A stretch of 64,000 nucleotides of DNA from the NCBI RefSeq assembly GCF_019145195.1, contig NZ_JAHSTW010000013.1, positions 146,632 to 210,631 of the forward strand. The letters run 5' to 3'. Below the pieces are notes generated by a model. That model made no database searches. It was not told the origin of the DNA and saw only the letters and a list, made by a program, of their open reading frames with translations. Position numbers and translations under genes: made by a program. Of this stretch, positions 59,571 through 64,000 are shown piece by piece. Within the stretch, counting starts at the first letter, position 1; each line of letters begins with the position of its first letter. This DNA is from Pseudomonas siliginis (GTDB lineage Bacteria; Pseudomonadota; Gammaproteobacteria; Pseudomonadales; Pseudomonadaceae).

Positions 59571-62500
59571 CTACTCCCTGGCGAAGGTAATGGCATTGGG
59601 GAATATTCTTTCGCGTTCCCCAGACTGAGAGCGAACGCTGAACACGAATGTGCCGCCCGTCTTGCTTGAGACAAAAACCCGGGTAAGCCCCTGCTGATCA
59701 GTGAACCCCTGCGCCGGCCGAATAGTGACGGCATCCATCTTCGCGGGCGCAACGCTCTTGCCAAACCACTCCACGAGCGAGTTTTGTCCGCGGTTTCCGT
59801 AGTCGTCCTCCAGCACCGCATACAGTTCTACTTCATGACCGTATTTCACCGTTTCCAAAGGCGTAGGTGAAAGTTCTGCAATAGGGAACGACAACGTAGT
59901 GAAGTCGGCAGTTATTTCTATGGGAGGGGCGTATTGCGGCTCGAACAAGTCCAACCAAAGCATTGGCGTGTCGCGGCCCATGACCTTGCCGGGGATAAAC
60001 TCGACCAACAGTGTCCCGTCCGTTCCCGTCGCCTTGTATTCAATGGTGCCCAACGTGGCGCGCCAATAAACATTGACGCCACTCAGCGACTTTCCATTGG
60101 CGTCTTTGAGGGTCACTTTATAAGTGACTTTTTCGTCTGGCTTGTTAGCCACGACGGTGCTGTCATCCACCACTTCGCACGTGATGGTGACCAGCTCTTT
60201 GACGTCGCCTGGAACATGCACGATCGGGGCACGAGTATCGGACTCGCCGAGCAGGGCATGTTCGGCTGCATCGGCATAGGATTTTTTGTCGACGGTTTCG
60301 GGCAGATTACCAATGAGAAAAATCGTTAACGCATCCATGCCGCTCTCGGTGGACAGCGCCAGCACGCGCATCAACAAATCGAGCTGGGGAAGGTTTTTCA
60401 ACACCTTCAGGTCGGGATCGATGCGGCTCACACATTCGCGCACTTCCTGAACGCTCCAGCCAAAAAAATCGGCCAGTTTGATCGCCGCCGCCTGTTGTGC
60501 CAGCCATCTCGCATCTCCGGTGACATCCGGCAATGCGTTGACCTGGCGCAGGTAGTCCAACAGCTTCTGTGGCGGTTGGCCGCTCGAGGCTGAGGCGAGG
60601 GCAAAAGCGCGAGTGAGCACGGTCAGGAAATAAAGCGTGCGCACCGTCAACGCATGCTTGTCGTCCTGAACCAGCCAGTCCTTGTAGCCGCTATCCAGAT
60701 AATCCTGCAACAGCGCCGCGCTTAACCCCAGTGTCGACACCACCTCACTGCGCCGGCGAACTTCAGCCAGTAGATCGGATGACGTGTCGGCAACTCGGGG
60801 GCGAGTTCGGCCGGCCCCTTCGCTTCCCGCATCCGCTTGCTCCAGCACATGCAGCAGTAACTGATGCACCGTGACGTCTGCCCAGTTCAGGACCGGCAAT
60901 GCCTGATCCACGCCAACGCCGGCGTATGCCGCCAGCGTCTCCTTGACCAGCGAAGTCTGCGCATCGCGCATCTGTAAAAACGCGCTGACCATGCTGTCGA
61001 TGATGCTCTGCCGCAACGCTGGCTCGATCTCACCCAGGGCGCTGTCGACCGCCCAGGCGATTTTTTTATGGACGGAGGCCAGATACATCTCAGCGCTTCC
61101 CTCCGGAGGCAGGATCAAACCATGCGCGTCGGTAATCGGCCCCAGGTTGTCGGCGGATGTCGCGAGAAATTCGATCCAGTCCGCGGCCCCGGCTGCCGGA
61201 ACGCCTGCCATGAGAAACGTACTGTTGGACAGCTGTGCAGTCGGCAGCAAATTGCGAAGCTGCTCGAAAAACTGCTCATCCTGTTCGGATGGATCCTGAG
61301 CCGCTGGCGCAGCGACCGCATGCTGCAACACCCACAACACCGGCAGATTGTTTTGCGCGCACCACTGCACGCAACTTTGCATAGCCTCGATCAGTTCCAG
61401 CGCATCCGGTGAACCCTCCGGTACATCGCGAATGACAGGCGTGCCGGCCAAGCCATTGACCCAGTCATCGCCGCCCAGGATCGATAGCATCAGCACGCCT
61501 TCAACCGGAGTGATGTTCAACAGCCGGGCCAGCCTCACCAAACGGTAGAAGCTCGAGATAATCGCTGCGTTGCGCTTCAATTTGTCGGTCAAGCCATGAG
61601 CCTTGGCCACTGCGTTCGCCAGCACGTAATAAGTCTGCGGATCAATCGCCAGACCACTGCAAAGCTGGCTGATCGTCAGATCCACCTCGCCCGGTATCGG
61701 CGCCACCGCAAACTCACCGTCGTCGAGCTTGAAAGGCTCGCGATAACCGGTTTGAAAATTGAACACCTGATCGAACTGCGAGAGCGCTTCGCCGCGACCG
61801 TAAACCGACAGCTCACCCACAAACACAGCAAAGTCCGCGGCGGTGCATTCGTAGCGCTCGCGCAACGTCTGGAACAACCCAAGCGCATGAACCGCGCCAC
61901 TTGAGATGTCCATCTCGTTGCTGTGACCTTTCGTTGAATTGCCGCGCCCTGTTGCCCGGATGACCGATGTCAACACTGCGTCCAGCTGTTCGAACGGCAA
62001 TCCTGTCCAGTTGGCCAGACGCACCATCTGATTCATCCGGGTATAGCGGTTGAACCCGATGAGTTCGTTGGGGTTTGCCGTCATTCGAAGGCGAGGCTTG
62101 GTTGCAGGATCGATACGCACCGCCGGCGCAGTACCGTTATTTATGTAAACCGAACCCGAGCGCTCGCTTTCAGGCTGCTCGGGCGTTTCATCCGGGTAGG
62201 TCACATTGGCCGAGCGCACAGGAGCAAAGTCGCCGATCGATAGAAGCGCCTCGATCTGTCGGCTGTCGAGCTTGGTGCGCTGACCGAAAAACTCCACCTG
62301 ATTGAGATTCGAATACATCTCGGTATTGGTGGTACCAAAGTTGTGCGCAAAAAAAGCTACGCGAAGCTCGAAATCCGCACGCGGTTCTGTCAGCAACAGG
62401 CGCTGATAAGGGCCAAGCCGCGAGGCGTGGGCGAAACCCTTTGCAGTATTGGCACCTCGAGCATTGGCGTGCAGAAAATAAGGATAAGCCAGGTCGACCC

Positions 62501-63218
62501 GGTGCTCGAAGTCGCCCACCGACAGGTCATGAAACTGCGCGATACCATCAATTGTGACCCAATGCTGGTAATAAGGCAGACCATTGGGGTAACGGGCTGC
62601 GATCAGCGCGTCTTCGATCGATCCGATATCCGTTTTCGCCGCGATGAATTTCTCCAGCACCTCAACGATGATGTCCACAGAAGAGATCGATTGATAAACC
62701 GCATTGAAGTCGACGTTCAGTGCCAAGAGATCTGTGCGCCGGTTATGCAGCGAGAAATCATCTTCCTTTCTAATACCCTCCAGACGGTCACGAACCCAGC
62801 GCAACAAGTCGATCAGATACGCCACTGGCGACCAGATGGACTCCAGTGCATCTGGCGGGCACAACGCGGAAAAATCGGTACCGATCAGAGCGTGATAATT
62901 GGGACCGTCTACGATCGATAACAAACCGCTGGAGCTGCGCTTTGGCGCGGGCCTGGTGCCCCTCAGCGTCTGCTCGATAAATTGGCGCCGCTGAGACGTG
63001 GCCAGGCTATTGGCGCCGCGCCAATATTGTTGCGCTTGCTCAACGCTGAGCTGATGCTCTTGGACCATGCATTGAACCCCCTTTTCAACCAGTGGATAAA
63101 TTGATCCACCGTTTTGCAGGTATGTCTCGAGGTTCTGCAGTCCGACGTTCTGTGCTCGTTGTTCCTTGCTGAACAACTGATCGAACAGCTGCAGGGGGGG
63201 ACGGCGCGAATCAACCAT
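59571..63218 (-). CDS. tcaA: TcaA-like insecticidal toxin complex A subunit, N-terminal half
   Basis: 1215 aa, with AAGGAA before the ATG. Residues about 100-490 match the virulence plasmid A protein (VRP1/SpvA-type) shell domain of TcA: SIWSPVAYLIDLLRWVRDRLE, RRTDLLALNVDFNAVYQSISSVDIIVEVLEKFI and FNRYTRMNQMVRLANWTGLPFEQLD. The helical shell continues to about 990. Residues about 996-1215 are two Ig-like modules (VTYKVTLKDANGKSLSGVNVYW; FTDQQGLTRVFVSS), extra to a minimal TcaA. With TcaB the total is 2580 aa, close to single-chain TcA. It lies 65 nt from tcaB and is probably cotranscribed. Confidence 0.92.
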   Translation of the reverse strand: MVDSRRPPLQLFDQLFSKEQRAQNVGLQNLETYLQNGGSIYPLVEKGVQCMVQEHQLSVEQAQQYWRGANSLATSQRRQFIEQTLRGTRPAPKRSSSGLLSIVDGPNYHALIGTDFSALCPPDALESIWSPVAYLIDLLRWVRDRLEGIRKEDDFSLHNRRTDLLALNVDFNAVYQSISSVDIIVEVLEKFIAAKTDIGSIEDALIAARYPNGLPYYQHWVTIDGIAQFHDLSVGDFEHRVDLAYPYFLHANARGANTAKGFAHASRLGPYQRLLLTEPRADFELRVAFFAHNFGTTNTEMYSNLNQVEFFGQRTKLDSRQIEALLSIGDFAPVRSANVTYPDETPEQPESERSGSVYINNGTAPAVRIDPATKPRLRMTANPNELIGFNRYTRMNQMVRLANWTGLPFEQLDAVLTSVIRATGRGNSTKGHSNEMDISSGAVHALGLFQTLRERYECTAADFAVFVGELSVYGRGEALSQFDQVFNFQTGYREPFKLDDGEFAVAPIPGEVDLTISQLCSGLAIDPQTYYVLANAVAKAHGLTDKLKRNAAIISSFYRLVRLARLLNITPVEGVLMLSILGGDDWVNGLAGTPVIRDVPEGSPDALELIEAMQSCVQWCAQNNLPVLWVLQHAVAAPAAQDPSEQDEQFFEQLRNLLPTAQLSNSTFLMAGVPAAGAADWIEFLATSADNLGPITDAHGLILPPEGSAEMYLASVHKKIAWAVDSALGEIEPALRQSIIDSMVSAFLQMRDAQTSLVKETLAAYAGVGVDQALPVLNWADVTVHQLLLHVLEQADAGSEGAGRTRPRVADTSSDLLAEVRRRSEVVSTLGLSAALLQDYLDSGYKDWLVQDDKHALTVRTLYFLTVLTRAFALASASSGQPPQKLLDYLRQVNALPDVTGDARWLAQQAAAIKLADFFGWSVQEVRECVSRIDPDLKVLKNLPQLDLLMRVLALSTESGMDALTIFLIGNLPETVDKKSYADAAEHALLGESDTRAPIVHVPGDVKELVTITCEVVDDSTVVANKPDEKVTYKVTLKDANGKSLSGVNVYWRATLGTIEYKATGTDGTLLVEFIPGKVMGRDTPMLWLDLFEPQYAPPIEITADFTTLSFPIAELSPTPLETVKYGHEVELYAVLEDDYGNRGQNSLVEWFGKSVAPAKMDAVTIRPAQGFTDQQGLTRVFVSSKTGGTFVFSVRSQSGERERIFPNAITFARE

Positions 63219-63369
63219 GATCAGATTTCCTTAAGGCGACAACTGGCCCGCGCAACCTGACGTCCTTCGTCAGGCTGCACATTCAATGAGTACGATTGAG
63301 CGCTTCGAATGGCGTCAAGTCCACTGTCATTTATGACAGGTTTTATAGCCGTTCGTCGGAAACCGCGTT
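63219..63369 (-). promoter_or_regulatory. Gap upstream of tcaA
   Basis: 151 nt between the two leftward genes and more AT rich than the core. It could carry a promoter for tcaA-tcaB-Ig protein. No clear terminator for the upstream gene was found. Confidence 0.35.
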
Positions 63370-64000
63370 TCAGGAATTGTCGTTGCGCAAGCGTGCGGCT
63401 TCGACTTCAAAACGCGCACTGTCGGCCCAATCGGACATCGTTGCGCCATCCGCTGCGTCAGTCAGCGTCTGCCGGAATCGGTACCAGTTGCCCGCCAGAG
63501 GCAGTGCCATTGTCGCCGCCCCGCGCCAGTGCTCATCGACCACGGGTACCTGAGCCAGCCACTGAATATCCGGGTTGTACCAACTCACGACGGCGCCCAC
63601 GCCCGGACGGCCCTTGCCGCTGAACTGCACTGGATAACTGACCCAGCGTCCCGGCGCCGGCTCGTCGAGGGCTGGCACAAAAGTACCCAAAATGACCGAG
63701 CGCAGGGTTTCAAATGATTCGAACTCGTCCAGAGATGCGACTGCCTCGAGCCGGTAAAGCCCTCCGCCGAGCAGACTTGCATCGAGCATCACTGACCAGG
63801 TGCGATTTTCCTGCACGATGGCGCTTGCCGGCTCGGAACGCGCGGCACCGACCAGCGTCACCGTAACCGTATCGCCCGGCACGCCAAAACCGCACACCAT
63901 CACCTGCTGCCCGATGGCATCGCCTTCGATCGGGGTTTCAATGAAGGGTGCCGCTGGCACAACGTCAAAGTACAGCGGCTCGCTGTCTTCCGACTCCTGT
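63370..64000 (-). CDS. Ig-like repeat protein, C-terminal part (runs off right edge)
   Basis: The frame is open to the right edge, so only the last 209 residues are seen and the start is outside. It contains at least two bacterial Ig-like modules. One has the adhesin-type pattern FIETPIEGDAIGQQ...CGFGVPGDTVTVTLVG...RTWSVMLDASLLGGGLYRLEAVA. A second beta-rich module with WVSYPVQFSGKGRPGVGAVVSWYNP follows. It is upstream of tcaA on the same strand with a 151-nt gap. It probably belongs to the same island and may be another adhesive or toxin component. Confidence 0.75.
   Translation of the reverse strand, partial: QESEDSEPLYFDVVPAAPFIETPIEGDAIGQQVMVCGFGVPGDTVTVTLVGAARSEPASAIVQENRTWSVMLDASLLGGGLYRLEAVASLDEFESFETLRSVILGTFVPALDEPAPGRWVSYPVQFSGKGRPGVGAVVSWYNPDIQWLAQVPVVDEHWRGAATMALPLAGNWYRFRQTLTDAADGATMSDWADSARFEVEAARLRNDNS

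Noticed and set aside
51354..63218. tcaA/tcaB as a frameshifted single TcA gene
   Set aside because: Each ORF has its own ribosome-binding site, a 65-nt gap lies between them, and TcaA ends in complete Ig-like modules. This matches the known two-chain TcaA/TcaB form rather than a broken gene.

Overview
The window is a stretch of a Pseudomonas chromosome, most likely from the P. fluorescens group. Three things show this. Gene order follows several conserved Pseudomonas blocks (queE-queC-tRNA-Lys; tol-pal; ruvCAB; pmpR/yebC; aspS; dps; slyX; an OprD-type porin; argJ-secA; purU-mvaT-sbcB). It encodes MvaT, the Pseudomonas H-NS-like protein. It also carries seven paired copies of a Pseudomonas-type REP palindrome (core GTGGGAGCGAGCCTGCTCGC). 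The DNA is GC rich, and genes lie on both strands.

Layout. 0-3 kb: the end of a serine/glycine catabolic operon (3' part of sdaA, then gcvT), a CspA-type cold-shock gene with a leader of about 400 nt, and an RDD membrane protein. 3-6 kb: nadA, tRNA-Lys(TTT), queC and queE. 6-14 kb: a leftward block ybgC-tolQ-tolR-tolA-tolB-pal-cpoB for the envelope-spanning Tol-Pal machine, preceded by ruvC-ruvA-ruvB for Holliday junction processing. 14-20 kb: yebC/pmpR, aspS, an FmdB zinc ribbon, a ribbon-helix-helix protein, dps, a membrane-anchored cold-shock-domain protein, slyX and a HIT protein. 20-24 kb: an OprD-family porin, an MscS channel, yajQ and panE. 24-36 kb: an orphan sensor kinase, a cobalamin adenosyltransferase, a Nudix/ThiE-like fusion, a GST, argJ, secA, a DUF721 protein and a HerA-like ATPase. 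36-42 kb: a PctA-like amino-acid chemoreceptor, a three-gene glycolipid-type cluster (GT4 glycosyltransferase, DUF2334 deacetylase, UPF0104 flippase-like protein), a 58-residue protein and purU. 42-51 kb: mvaT, sbcB, and a tightly overlapping operon RDD-SpoIIM-DUF4129-DUF4350-MoxR-DUF58.

51-64 kb is accessory. It is a leftward insecticidal-toxin-complex (Tc) locus. A TcaA-like protein (1215 aa) and a TcaB-like protein (1365 aa) together match the length and domain order of one full TcA (pore-forming A) subunit. A 1353-aa protein made of a lectin-like N-terminus and repeated Ig-like modules overlaps tcaB. An Ig-repeat protein running off the right edge lies upstream. No TcB (SpvB/FG-GAP) or TcC (RHS/YD) gene is present in the window. 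The TcaA-like protein also ends in two Ig-like modules at the split point. This TcA plus Ig-module arrangement is the most novel part of the window.

Biologically, most of the window is core housekeeping: envelope integrity, DNA repair, translation, queuosine, NAD and arginine synthesis, and protein export. The last 12.6 kb is a candidate host-interaction island that abuts the core MoxR/DUF58 operon with only 9 nt between the two converging stop codons.
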